In this document: positions 1 through 7,279 of the stretch, one piece after another
How the letters are laid out: every line of letters starts with the position of its first letter
How positions within the stretch are numbered: the stretch's first letter is position 1
NCBI GenBank assembly: GCA_945875935.1
Contig: CAMCNE010000071.1
Span: 1-11,474 of the forward strand
Direction of reading: 5' to 3'
DNA from: Bordetella parapertussis
Lineage (GTDB): Bacteria; Pseudomonadota; Gammaproteobacteria; Burkholderiales; Burkholderiaceae_C
DNA length: 11,474 bases
Translations under genes and position numbers: made by a program
Notes under the pieces: model-generated
What the model was told of the DNA's origin: nothing
Databases searched by the model: none
The model's input: only the letters and a program-made list of their open reading frames with translations

Positions 1-1020
1 TCTCACGGCGGAGGCTGCGGCTGCAAGATCGCACCGGGCCTGCTGTCGGAAATCCTCAAGGGCATGGCGGCCATGCCAATTCCCAAGGAACTGCTGGTGG
101 GCATCGAGACTGCCGACGATGCCGCGGTCTACCAGCTCAACGACGAGCAGGCGCTGATTGCCACCACCGACTTCTTCATGCCCATCGTCGACGACCCGCA
201 CGACTTCGGCCGCATCGCTGCGACCAACGCGATCAGCGATGTGTATGCGATGGGCGGCCGGCCGATCTTCGCGCTGGCGCTGGTTGGCATGCCCATCAAC
301 GTGCTGTCGACGCAGACCATCGGGCGCATCCTTGAAGGCGGCGCGTCGGTATGCCGCGCGGCCGGCATCCCGATTGCCGGTGGCCACACCATCGATTCGG
401 TCGAGGCCATCTACGGCCTGGTGGCGCTGGGGCTGGTGCATCCCAAGCACGTCAAGCGCAACGCCGATGCACAGCCAGGCGACGTGCTGGTGCTGGGCAA
501 GCCGTTGGGTGTGGGCGTGCTGTCCGCGGCACTGAAGAAGGGCGAGCTCGGCGATGCCGGCTATGCGCAGATGATCGCCACCACCACCCAGCTCAACACG
601 CCCGGCCCTGAACTGGCCGCACTGGCGGGCGTGCATGCGCTGACTGACGTCACCGGCTTCGGCTTGGCGGGCCACGTGCTGGAGATGGCGCGCGGTGCGC
701 GCTGCGATGTGCAGCTCGACTGGGCGGCTGTGCCTTTGCTGGCCGGCGTGCGCGCCTTGGCCGAGCAAGGATTCGTCACCGGTGCGTCGGGTCGCAACTG
801 GGCCGGCTACGGCAAGGACGTGGTCCTGCCCGCATCGTTCGCGGCCGAAGACCAGGCCTTGCTGAGCGATCCGCAGACCAGCGGCGGGCTGCTCGTGTCG
901 TGTGCACCGTCGGCGCTCAACGAGGTGCTGGCCATCTTCCATCGCCACGGCTTTGGGCAGGCTGGCGTGGTCGGCGCCATCGCCGCGACCGACGCCACGC
1001 CGCGCTTGGTGGTGCGCTGA
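1..1020 (+). CDS. selD: Selenide, water dikinase (selenophosphate synthase), 5' end cut by window
   Basis: Makes selenophosphate from selenide and ATP in the cytoplasm, the selenium donor for selenocysteine and for 2-selenouridine in tRNA. The frame is open from base 1. The first visible residues read SHGGGCGCK, matching the catalytic loop of E. coli SelD (Cys17 and Lys20 there), so only about 11 residues should be missing. The catalytic position is an ordinary TGC cysteine (bases 16-18), not a TGA selenocysteine codon. Other family blocks are ETADDAAVY, the segment TTDFFMPIVDDPHDFGRIAA (metal- and nucleotide-binding aspartates), AGGHTID, TDVTGFGLAGH and DPQTSGGLL near the C terminus. About 340 residues are visible against 347 in E. 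coli, so the gene looks intact. The internal ATG at base 64 is not the start because it would remove the active site. No mnmH or selA lies within the window. Confidence 0.96.
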   Translation, partial: SHGGGCGCKIAPGLLSEILKGMAAMPIPKELLVGIETADDAAVYQLNDEQALIATTDFFMPIVDDPHDFGRIAATNAISDVYAMGGRPIFALALVGMPINVLSTQTIGRILEGGASVCRAAGIPIAGGHTIDSVEAIYGLVALGLVHPKHVKRNADAQPGDVLVLGKPLGVGVLSAALKKGELGDAGYAQMIATTTQLNTPGPELAALAGVHALTDVTGFGLAGHVLEMARGARCDVQLDWAAVPLLAGVRALAEQGFVTGASGRNWAGYGKDVVLPASFAAEDQALLSDPQTSGGLLVSCAPSALNEVLAIFHRHGFGQAGVVGAIAATDATPRLVVR

Positions 1021-1031
1021 GCAACTGACCG

Positions 1032-1052
1032 GTCGTTGGCCTTTCGAACGAC
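1032..1052 (+). other. Hairpin just downstream of selD
   Basis: GTCGTT (1032-1037) and AACGAC (1047-1052) form a perfect 6-bp inverted repeat around a 9-base loop, 12 bp after the selD stop. The palindrome GACCGGTC overlaps its left arm. No T-run follows (the next bases are ACCCCCG), so it is not a canonical intrinsic terminator. It could be a weak terminator or an mRNA 3'-end protecting stem, or it may be chance. Confidence 0.2.
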
Positions 1053-1087
1053 ACCCCCGAAGCGGATTTCTCCGAGCGTCGATGCGC

Positions 1088-1110
1088 CCGCAGCGGCCGT
1101 TAAGCTGCGG
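1088..1110 (+). promoter_or_regulatory. Inverted repeat abutting the proX-like start codon
   Basis: CCGCAGC (1088-1094) and GCTGCGG (1104-1110) form a perfect 7-bp stem with a 9-base loop, ending three bases before the ATG at 1114. Where a Shine-Dalgarno sequence would sit, the transcript would be folded, and no AGGAG-like sequence is visible. The loop and right arm include TAAGCT (1101-1106), which resembles a -10 box, so a very short-leader or leaderless transcript is an alternative. Neither function is shown. Confidence 0.3.
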
Positions 1111-1113
1111 CCC

Positions 1114-2136
1114 ATGACGTCACTTCACCCCCGCCTGCGCTCGCGACTGAAGGCCGCCTTGCTGAGCGCGCTGGTGCTGCTGGGCCTGGCCGCCAGCGGT
1201 GCAGCCCAGGCCTGCGGCCGGCTCACCCTGGCCAACATGAACTGGCAGTCGGCCGAATTGCTGGCTCAGGTCGACCGCTTCATTTTGCAGACGGGCTACG
1301 GCTGCCAGGTCGAGCTGGTGGCCGGCGACACCGTGCCCACGCTCACCAGCATGATCGCCAGGGGCCAGCCCGACGTGGCGCCCGAGGCCTGGGTCAACGG
1401 TGTGCGCGAGCCGTTGCTGAAAGCAGTGGCAGCGGGCCGGCTGCACCTGGCGGGCACCGCCTTGAGGGACGGCGGCATCGAAGGCTTGTGGATCCCGAAG
1501 TTCGTCGCCGACGCCCACCCCGAGATCCGCAGCATTGCCGACGCGCTCAAGCGGCCCGACCTTTTTCCTGCGCCAGAAAACCGGCAGCAAGGCGCGGTGC
1601 ACAGCTGCCCGTCGGGCTGGCAATGCCAGATCGTGATGGCCAACCTGTTCAAGGCCCATGGTGCTGCGGACAAGGGCTTCGTGCTGGTCGACCCAGGCAC
1701 CGCCGCCGCGCTGGACAGCAGCATCGCCCGCGCCCAGCAGCGCAAGCAGGGCTGGCTGGGCTATTACTGGTCGCCCAACGCATTGCTGGGCCGGTACGCC
1801 ATGGTCAAGCTGGCCGAAGGCGTGCCGCACGACCCCGTGGAATGGCAGCGTTGCACCAGCGTGGCCGATTGCGCGGCGCCCCAGCCCAATGCCTGGCCGG
1901 TGGCCGCGGTGCACACCGTGGTGACCGACCGCTTCCGCCAGGCCGGCGGCCCGGCCTATGCCTACCTGGCCCGCCGCAGCTGGGACAGCGCCACTGTCAA
2001 TGCCATGCTGGCCTGGATGGCGGCGCAGCAGGCCACCGGCGAGCAGGGTGCACGCCAGTTCCTGAAGACCCGGCCCGAGGTCTGGCAGGCCTGGGTGGAC
2101 CCGGCGGTGGCCGCGCGGGTGCGCGCGGGGCTGTGA
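1114..2136 (+). CDS. proX: Glycine betaine/proline-type ABC transporter substrate-binding protein
   Basis: Periplasmic receptor of a quaternary-ammonium (betaine/proline-betaine-like) importer. I start at ATG 1114 (340 aa) because a clean signal peptide follows: R/K at residues 7-13, a hydrophobic core at 14-28, and cleavage after AQA, giving a mature protein from Cys34. The ATG at 1036 would place 26 unrelated residues ahead of it. The Cys does not sit in a proper lipobox, so signal peptidase I cleavage is favoured. Family marks are a tryptophan in PEAWVNG (Trp93), the disulfide loop CPSGWQC (Cys165-Cys171 with Trp169) that matches GCNPGWGC of E. coli ProX, and YYWSPN (Trp219). Together these give the aromatic cage that binds quaternary amines. 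Two further cysteine pairs are possible (34/64 and 247/253). It is the first gene of the operon, 24 bp before the permease. The exact ligand is uncertain. Confidence 0.85.
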   Translation: MTSLHPRLRSRLKAALLSALVLLGLAASGAAQACGRLTLANMNWQSAELLAQVDRFILQTGYGCQVELVAGDTVPTLTSMIARGQPDVAPEAWVNGVREPLLKAVAAGRLHLAGTALRDGGIEGLWIPKFVADAHPEIRSIADALKRPDLFPAPENRQQGAVHSCPSGWQCQIVMANLFKAHGAADKGFVLVDPGTAAALDSSIARAQQRKQGWLGYYWSPNALLGRYAMVKLAEGVPHDPVEWQRCTSVADCAAPQPNAWPVAAVHTVVTDRFRQAGGPAYAYLARRSWDSATVNAMLAWMAAQQATGEQGARQFLKTRPEVWQAWVDPAVAARVRAGL

Positions 2137-2160
2137 CGTCATGGCCGTGACGCACCTGCC

Positions 2161-3072
2161 GTGACCACAGGCTTTCCGGCGCTGGACGCCGACACCCTCA
2201 CTGCGCTGAAGCAAGCCATAGACCAGGGCTTTCTGGCCTTCAGCCAGCGTCACGGTGCGGCCATTGAAGCGGCCTTCGCGCCGCTGCAGGACCTGCTGAT
2301 CGGTGCCGAGCAGGCCTTGCTGGCCACGCCCTGGCCGCTGCTGCTGGCCGCGCTGGCAGCGCTGGCCTGGGGCGCATCCCGCCGCTGGCCCTTGGCGCTG
2401 GGCAGTGCCGCCACGCTGGCGGTGCTGGGCCTGTTCGGCCTGTGGGACGACACGTTGAAGACCCTGGCCATGGTGCTGGTGGCCACCGCGCTGGCCGTGG
2501 CCATCGGCGCGCCGCTGGGCGTGGCGATGGCGCGCTGGAGTTGGCTGCAGCGGCTGCTGACCCCGCTGCTCGACCTGATGCAGACCCTGCCCAGCTTCGT
2601 CTACCTGATCCCGGCGGTGATGCTGCTGGGCATCGGTCGGGTGCCGGGTCTGCTGGCGGTGGTGGTGTATGCCCTGCCGCCGATGGTGCGCCTGACCAGC
2701 CTGGGCCTGCGCGAGGTCGACCGCGATGTGCTGGAGGCCGCCGATGCTTACGGCGCCACGCCTTGGCAGAAGCTGTGGGGCGTGCAGCTGCCGCTGGCGC
2801 TGCCCACGCTGATGGCGGGCGTGAACCAGACCATCATGATGGCGCTGGCCATGGTGGTGGTGGCCGCGATGATCGGCGTGCAGGGCCTGGGCCAGCCGGT
2901 GCTCAAGGCCATCAACAACCAGTACTTCGCACTCGGGCTGTTCAACGGGCTGGCCATCGTGGCGATCGCCATCGTCTTCGACCGCATGGCCCAGGCTTGG
3001 GGCTGGCGGGTGCAGCAGCACCGGCAGCCCGCTGCGCTGAATGGGCATGGGCATGGGCACGGCCATGGCTGA
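2161..3072 (+). CDS. proW: Betaine/proline-type ABC transporter permease
   Basis: Inner-membrane channel subunit of the importer. GTG 2161 is the first usable start after the in-frame stop of the preceding gene, giving 303 aa. The ribosome site is weak. Residues 1-55 are a polar or amphipathic N-terminal stretch. Helices follow at about 57-95, 98-124, 130-157, 161-180, 213-240 and 257-275. The ABC permease EAA loop is at about 192-214 (EAADAYGATPWQKLWGVQLP), the coupling contact for the ATPase. DLMQTLPSFVYLIP and GLGQPVLKAINN are typical of the ProW/OpuAB family. E. coli ProW has a longer N-terminal extension. An oddity is the C terminus, which ends in four Gly-His dipeptides plus Gly (residues 295-303). 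These are encoded by a short GGGCAT repeat that overlaps the start of the ATPase gene. Confidence 0.87.
   Translation: MTTGFPALDADTLTALKQAIDQGFLAFSQRHGAAIEAAFAPLQDLLIGAEQALLATPWPLLLAALAALAWGASRRWPLALGSAATLAVLGLFGLWDDTLKTLAMVLVATALAVAIGAPLGVAMARWSWLQRLLTPLLDLMQTLPSFVYLIPAVMLLGIGRVPGLLAVVVYALPPMVRLTSLGLREVDRDVLEAADAYGATPWQKLWGVQLPLALPTLMAGVNQTIMMALAMVVVAAMIGVQGLGQPVLKAINNQYFALGLFNGLAIVAIAIVFDRMAQAWGWRVQQHRQPAALNGHGHGHGHG
3041..3072 (+). repeat. GGGCAT-type tandem hexamer at the permease/ATPase overlap
   Basis: GGGCAT occurs in tandem at 3043-3054 (ATGGGCATGGGCATGGGCAC) and then degenerates to GGGCAC GGCCAT. In the permease frame it reads Gly-His repeats. In the ATPase frame it reads Met-Gly repeats with in-frame ATGs at 3041, 3047, 3053 and 3065. 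Repeat slippage here would change the length of the permease tail and of the possible ATPase N terminus at once, without a frameshift. Confidence 0.6.
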
Positions 3073-4042
3073 TGCGGCAGGCGCGGCCGCGCCAGCCACC
3101 GCTCCCGCGCTGCAACTGCAGGGCCTGGCCAAGCACTACCCGGGCGCGGCACAGCCGGCGCTGCAGGGCGTGGATCTGCAGCTGCCCGGCGGCGCCATCT
3201 CGGTGGTGATGGGGCCGTCGGGCTCGGGCAAGAGCACGCTGCTGCGGCTGGTCAACCGGCTGGTCGAGCCCAGCGCGGGCCGGGTGCTGTGCGGCGCGGT
3301 GGACGTGACCGCGTTGGCAAGCGAGGCCTTGCGCCAATGGCGCCAGCAGACCACGGCCATGGTGTTCCAGCGCTATGCCTTGCTGCCGCACCTCACGGTG
3401 CTGCAAAACGTGGCCTACCCGCTGGCGCTGCGCGGCGTGTCGGCGTCCGATGCCGCCGCCTTGGCACGCCAGTGGCTGCAGCGCGTAGGGCTGGCGGGCG
3501 TGGAGGCGGCCTGGCCGGCCGTGCTGTCAGGCGGCATGCAGCAGCGCGTGGGTCTGGCCCGCGCCTTGGCGGCCGATGCGCCGGTGCTGCTGATGGACGA
3601 GCCCTTCGCCGCGCTCGACCCGCTGTACCGCCGCGACATGCAAGATCTGCTGCTGGGCCTGCAGCAGCAGCTGCGCAAGACGGTGGTGTTCATCACCCAC
3701 GATCTGGACGAGGCCCTGCGCCTGGCCGACCACCTGGTCCTGCTGCGCGATGGCCGCGTGGTGCAGCAAGGCGACCCGGCAGCCACCGTGCTGCAGCCGG
3801 CCGACGTTCAAGTTGTCGATTTCGTGCGTGGCTTGCACCGCGGCCGGCTGCTGCGCTGCGCGTCGCTGGTTCAGCCGGGTGAGCCCGTGGTTGGCCCGGT
3901 GTTGGCGGCCACCGCCACGCTGGCCGAGGCTGCGCGCGCCATGCTGGCGGCTGCCAGCACTCAGGCCAATGTGCAGGCGGCCGATGGGCGCCATCTGGGC
4001 ACCCTGGATTTCGCTGCGGTGGTGGAGCAACTGGCCAGCTGA
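3065..4042 (+). CDS. proV: Betaine/proline-type ABC transporter ATP-binding protein
   Basis: ATPase that powers the importer at the cytoplasmic face. From ATG 3065 it has 325 aa and overlaps the permease gene by 8 bp (ATGGCTGA). In-frame ATGs at 3041, 3047 and 3053 would add up to eight Met-Gly-rich residues, and no Shine-Dalgarno sequence decides between them. Motifs from 3065: Walker A GPSGSGKST (50-58), Q-loop Gln102 in MVFQRYALLPH, signature LSGGMQQ (154-160), Walker B VLLMDEP (174-180, catalytic Glu179), D-loop ALD, and switch His212 in FITHDLDEA. E. coli ProV is 400 aa with two C-terminal CBS domains. Here only about 65 residues follow VDFVRGLHRGRLL, enough for one degenerate CBS unit, so ionic-strength sensing as in OpuA may be altered or absent. 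Coupling to the upstream genes is expected from the overlap. Confidence 0.88.
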   Translation: MADAAGAAAPATAPALQLQGLAKHYPGAAQPALQGVDLQLPGGAISVVMGPSGSGKSTLLRLVNRLVEPSAGRVLCGAVDVTALASEALRQWRQQTTAMVFQRYALLPHLTVLQNVAYPLALRGVSASDAAALARQWLQRVGLAGVEAAWPAVLSGGMQQRVGLARALAADAPVLLMDEPFAALDPLYRRDMQDLLLGLQQQLRKTVVFITHDLDEALRLADHLVLLRDGRVVQQGDPAATVLQPADVQVVDFVRGLHRGRLLRCASLVQPGEPVVGPVLAATATLAEAARAMLAAASTQANVQAADGRHLGTLDFAAVVEQLAS

Positions 4043-4082
4043 TCTGGTCGCTGGGGGCAGGGCGCTCAATCGCTCTTGCGCG
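4043..4082. other. Convergent gap between the ABC and tct operons
   Basis: Only 40 bp separate two converging operons. I see no stem followed by a T-run on either strand. A weak GCGC...GCGC pairing is possible. Transcription may run into the opposing operon or end by Rho. Confidence 0.4.
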
Positions 4083-5585
4083 TCACCCCTCGTGAAACGC
4101 CTCTTCGCGCTTTTTCTGCAAGGTCGGGCTCAACACCAGGACTAAGGCCAAGACGGCCAAGGCCAGCATGACGGCGCTGATCGGACGCTGCACAAACACC
4201 ATCGGGTCGCTCTTGGACAGGATCAACGCCCTGCGCAGGTACTCCTCCATCATGGGACCGATGATGAAGCCCAAAAGCATGGGCGCTGCCTCGCAGTTCA
4301 GCTTGGCGCACACGTAGCCAAACAGGCCGAACAGCGCCATCAGGTAGATGTCGAAATGGCTGCTGTTCAGGCTGAACACGCCAATCGCGCAAAACATCAG
4401 GATGGCCGGGAAGAGCCGGTGGTACGGCACCGTGATCATCTTCACCCACAGGCCGATCAACGGCAAGTTGAGCACCACCAGAAAGAAGTTGCCGATCCAC
4501 ATCGAGGCGATCAGCCCCCAGAACAGCGCCGGCTGCTCGGTCATCACGGCCGGGCCGGGCTGAATGCCCTGGATGATCATCGCGCCAATCATCAAGGCCA
4601 TCACCGGGTTCGACGGAATGCCCAGCGTCAACATCGGAATGAACGAGGTCTGCGCGCCGGCGTTGTTGGCCGCTTCGGGTGCCGCCACACCTTCGATCGC
4701 ACCCTGGCCGAACTGGGCCGAATTCTTGGAGACCTTCTTTTCGATCGAGTAGGCCGCAAACGAGGCCAGCATGGCGCCGCCTCCGGGCAATATGCCCAAG
4801 GCCGAACCCAGGAACGTTCCGCGCAAAACCGGCGCCACGATGCGCTTGAAGTCGTCTTTGCCGAGCATCAGACCGGAGACCTTTTTCATCACCAGATCGC
4901 GGGTCTGGTCATGCTCGAGATTGCGCACGATCTCGCCAATGCCGAACATGCCCATCGCCACGATGACGAAGTTGATGCCGTCGGCCAACTCAGGCCTGTC
5001 GAAGGTGTAGCGCGCCACGCCCGAGTTGACGTCCGTGCCCGCCAGACCCAGCAGCAGGCCCACCAGCACCATGCCGATCGCGTGCAGCAGCGAGCCGCTG
5101 GCCAGAACCACCGAGGCCACCAGGCCGAGCACCATCAACGAGAAGTACTCTGCCGGCCCGAACTTCAAGGCCAGGTCAGCCAGCGGGGGCGCAAACAGCG
5201 CCAACAAGACCGTTGCCACCGTGCCCGCAAAGAACGAGCCCAGGGCCGCCGTGGCAAGCGCCTTGCCAGCCTGCCCGTTTCGGGCCATCTGGTAGCCATC
5301 CATCGCGGTCACGACCGAGGATGATTCGCCGGGCAGATTGACCAGAATCGCCGTGGTCGAGCCGCCGTACTGCGCGCCGTAGTAGATGCCCGACAGCATG
5401 ATCAAAGACGAGATCGGCGGTAGCCCGAAAGTCACCGGCAGCAGCATGGCGATGGTGGCGACCGGCCCCAGGCCCGGCAGCACCCCCACCGCCGTACCCA
5501 CGAACACGCCGAGCAGGCAGTACAGCAGGTTGGTCAGCGTGAAGGCGGTTTCAAGGCCCAGACCCAGGTTGCTGAGAATTTCCAC
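4083..5585 (-). CDS. tctA: Tripartite tricarboxylate transporter, large membrane subunit TctA
   Basis: Large channel subunit of a TTT-family, ion-gradient-driven importer in the inner membrane. GTG at 5585-5583 is chosen because TctA proteins begin close to the segment EILSNLGLGLETAF, because an AGGGA ribosome site lies 6 bp upstream, and because the upstream extension of the frame (back to 5735) is a Cys/Trp/Arg-rich shadow of tctB. This gives 500 aa, the usual length. Family features are about 12 hydrophobic segments and the paired internal motifs GVLPGLGP near the N terminus and GILPGGGA in the middle, reflecting the twofold repeat of the family. Others are YYGAQYGGSTTAILVNLPGE, TSFIPMLTLGIPSNPVMALM and GFIIGPMMEEYLRRAL. 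It is the last gene of the operon, 13 bp after tctB. Confidence 0.94.
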   Translation of the reverse strand: MEILSNLGLGLETAFTLTNLLYCLLGVFVGTAVGVLPGLGPVATIAMLLPVTFGLPPISSLIMLSGIYYGAQYGGSTTAILVNLPGESSSVVTAMDGYQMARNGQAGKALATAALGSFFAGTVATVLLALFAPPLADLALKFGPAEYFSLMVLGLVASVVLASGSLLHAIGMVLVGLLLGLAGTDVNSGVARYTFDRPELADGINFVIVAMGMFGIGEIVRNLEHDQTRDLVMKKVSGLMLGKDDFKRIVAPVLRGTFLGSALGILPGGGAMLASFAAYSIEKKVSKNSAQFGQGAIEGVAAPEAANNAGAQTSFIPMLTLGIPSNPVMALMIGAMIIQGIQPGPAVMTEQPALFWGLIASMWIGNFFLVVLNLPLIGLWVKMITVPYHRLFPAILMFCAIGVFSLNSSHFDIYLMALFGLFGYVCAKLNCEAAPMLLGFIIGPMMEEYLRRALILSKSDPMVFVQRPISAVMLALAVLALVLVLSPTLQKKREEAFHEG

Positions 5586-5591
5586 GGGATG

Positions 5592-5596
5592 TCCCT
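5592..5596 (-). promoter_or_regulatory. Ribosome binding site deciding the tctA GTG start
   Basis: On the minus strand AGGGA lies 6 bases before GTG at 5585, directly after the tctB stop (5599-5601). It supports the 500-residue TctA over the longer frame. Confidence 0.6.
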
Positions 5597-5598
5597 GC

Positions 5599-6060
5599 TC
5601 AGAACTGAAGCCAAGGCCCGAAGACTGCCAGGGGCAGTCCGAGCAATTTGACAAACACCAGCACCGCAAAACCCGCCATGGCCAAGGCCAGCAGCAGCGC
5701 CTCGTGCCACTTGAACTGCGGGCTGGCATAGGCACTGATCATGATCAAGACCACTGCGGCTAGCGCCAGGCCAGCGCCGCGCATGAGCACACCAAACAGC
5801 ACGACGGCAGCCAGAACAATGAACAGTTCCTTGAGGTGGAACTTCTCGATTTGTTCACCCACGCGCTTGAAGGATCGAAAGACCGCAATGCCTCCGATGA
5901 CGCTCAAGAGGCCACCCAACACCGTCGGAAAGTAGGCCGGCCCCATCTTCCCGGCGGTGCCCATCGCGTAGTCGCGGCCGATGAAAACCGCCGACAGGCC
6001 CACGACCAGAAAGATGACGCCGGTCCAGAAATCCTTGGGGTGCTTGATCACAGTCGACAT
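5599..6060 (-). CDS. tctB: Tripartite tricarboxylate transporter, small membrane subunit TctB
   Basis: Small membrane partner of TctA in the TTT importer. It has 153 aa with four to five hydrophobic segments (about residues 12-28, 43-61, 80-113 and 120-146). The motif GRDYAMGTAGKMGPAYFP near the N terminus is typical of the TctB family (GTxxxMGPGYFP-like). The ATG at 6060 is preceded by AAAGGT on the minus strand, 7 bases away. The gene lies between tctC (49 bp upstream) and tctA (13 bp downstream) and is presumably co-transcribed. TctB proteins vary in sequence, but position, topology and motif agree. Confidence 0.9.
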   Translation of the reverse strand: MSTVIKHPKDFWTGVIFLVVGLSAVFIGRDYAMGTAGKMGPAYFPTVLGGLLSVIGGIAVFRSFKRVGEQIEKFHLKELFIVLAAVVLFGVLMRGAGLALAAVVLIMISAYASPQFKWHEALLLALAMAGFAVLVFVKLLGLPLAVFGPWLQF

Positions 6061-6073
6061 GGACTGACCTTTG

Positions 6074-6089
6074 CCTTTGGCAGCAAAGG
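6074..6089 (-). other. Small hairpin between tctC and tctB
   Basis: On the minus strand CCTTTG-CTGC-CAAAGG forms a perfect 6-bp stem with a 4-base loop, about 20 bp after the tctC stop and before the tctB ribosome site. No T-run follows. A stem here could stabilise the tctC end of the mRNA and let the receptor be made in excess of the membrane subunits, as in many binding-protein operons. That role is inferred. Confidence 0.3.
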
Positions 6090-6109
6090 ATTCGCCTTGC
6101 GTGTGTCCA

Positions 6110-7093
6110 TCAGTCGGCGTAAACGCCGGCCTTCTTGATGATCGGGCCCCACTTGTCGATTTCGGCCTTCAGGTGGGCGGCCAGCGCTTCGGGCGTTGCG
6201 CGGTTTTCAGCGACGGGCTCTGTGCCCAAGGATTCAAAGCGCTCCTTGACGGTCGGATCCTTCAGGGCCATCTTCAGCGCCTTGTCGAGCGTGTCGATCA
6301 CGGCCTTGGGCGTGCCTTTCGGGGCATAGAGGCCATGCCACACCGTGACTTCGAAACCAGGCAGTCCGGCCTCATTCATCGTCGGAATGGTGGGCATCGA
6401 ACCCAGCCGGGTCTTGGTGGTGACGGCGTAGGCCTTGATCTTGCCGCTCTTGATCTGGCTGGTGGTGTTGGTGGTTTGGTCGCACATCAGATCCACTTGT
6501 TTGCCCAGCAGATCGTTCATGGCTGGGCCGGTGCCCTTGTAGGGCACGGTGGTCAGGTCGGTTTCGATGGCCGACATGAACAGCATGCCGCACAGGTGCG
6601 ACGCGGATCCCAGGCCAGCGTTGGCATAGGTGACCTTGTCCTTGTTGGCCTTCACGTAGGCCAGCAACTCCTTCATGTCCTTGGCCGGAAAGTCTTCACG
6701 GGCCACCAGGGTCATCGGAACGTCGGTGATCAGGCCGATGGGCTCGAAGCTGCTGATGGCGTCGTAGCTCAGCTTTCGGTACAGCGCCGGCGCGGTGGAC
6801 TGGCCGATGTGGTGCAAGAACAGGGTGTAGCCATCGGGTGCCGCCTTGGCCGCACGCGCCGCGCCGATCGTGCCGCCGGCGCCGCCCACGTTTTCGATGA
6901 TCAGCTGCTGCTTCAGCGTGTTGCCCATCGACTGCGCCACCAGGCGCGCCACCGTATCGGTCGGGCCACCCGCCGCAAACGGAACGATGACCGTGATGGT
7001 CTTGTCGGGATAGGTCTGGGCTTGAGCCGAAAGTGGAGCTGTAGCGCACAGCACGGCTGCGCTCACAAAAGCTTTGAAGAGGCGAGAGGTCAT
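6110..7093 (-). CDS. tctC: Tripartite tricarboxylate transporter receptor TctC (Bug family)
   Basis: Periplasmic solute receptor of the TTT system, handing its ligand to TctAB. I start at ATG 7093 (327 aa), which has AAGGA 7 bases upstream and begins a signal peptide (MTSRLFKAF, hydrophobic core to residue 20, cleavage after SAQA, mature QTYPDK). The frame is open further upstream to 7243, but that part is intergenic-type sequence. Bug hallmarks are YPDKTITVIVPFAAGGPTD at the mature N terminus (first ligand loop), ENVGGAGGTIGA, APDGYTLF, VTYANAGLGSASH, PYKGTGPAMNDLLGKQVDLM and WHGLYAPKGTPKAVID. Bug receptors bind diverse carboxylates, amino acids, amides and aromatic acids, so the substrate cannot be named. 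No tctDE two-component regulator is adjacent. Confidence 0.93.
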   Translation of the reverse strand: MTSRLFKAFVSAAVLCATAPLSAQAQTYPDKTITVIVPFAAGGPTDTVARLVAQSMGNTLKQQLIIENVGGAGGTIGAARAAKAAPDGYTLFLHHIGQSTAPALYRKLSYDAISSFEPIGLITDVPMTLVAREDFPAKDMKELLAYVKANKDKVTYANAGLGSASHLCGMLFMSAIETDLTTVPYKGTGPAMNDLLGKQVDLMCDQTTNTTSQIKSGKIKAYAVTTKTRLGSMPTIPTMNEAGLPGFEVTVWHGLYAPKGTPKAVIDTLDKALKMALKDPTVKERFESLGTEPVAENRATPEALAAHLKAEIDKWGPIIKKAGVYAD

Positions 7094-7100
7094 GTTCGTT

Positions 7101-7105
7101 TCCTT
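7101..7105 (-). promoter_or_regulatory. Ribosome binding site of tctC
   Basis: On the minus strand AAGGA lies 7 bases before the ATG at 7093. It supports that start over the longer open frame reaching 7243. Confidence 0.6.
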
Positions 7106-7279
7106 TGACGGACGGGGTTGATTGCAGACGAGCGCTGGCAGCGCGGATGCTCTTGCATGGCCTGAGCTCTGGCAATTGTGTGTTGCCGCAAGGCTGATCC
7201 TGTGCTTGCCCGTGGCAGGAGTTGGATCTCGGCAGGGCATCATCGGGGCGCAGGCTGTCGCATGCAGATGCCAGCCACG

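Noticed and set aside
1..1020. Selenocysteine-containing SelD
   Set aside because: The catalytic position is TGC and no in-frame TGA is present before the stop.
1120..3132. A 670-codon open frame on the minus strand opposite the binding protein and permease genes
   Set aside because: It is very rich in Gln, His, Arg and Gly, has no recognisable domain, and mirrors two clear genes on the other strand. It is a high-GC codon-bias shadow.
4356..5324. A 322-codon open frame on the plus strand opposite tctA
   Set aside because: Arg/His/Gln-rich composition with no motif; tctA is unmistakable on the other strand.
5586..5735. Longer N terminus for TctA, giving 550 residues
   Set aside because: The extra 50 residues are Cys/Trp/Arg-rich, overlap tctB, and lack family resemblance. 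GTG 5585 with its AGGGA site fits the family length.
6071..7108. A 345-codon open frame on the plus strand opposite tctC
   Set aside because: No family features, and it covers almost exactly the antisense of a strong Bug receptor gene.
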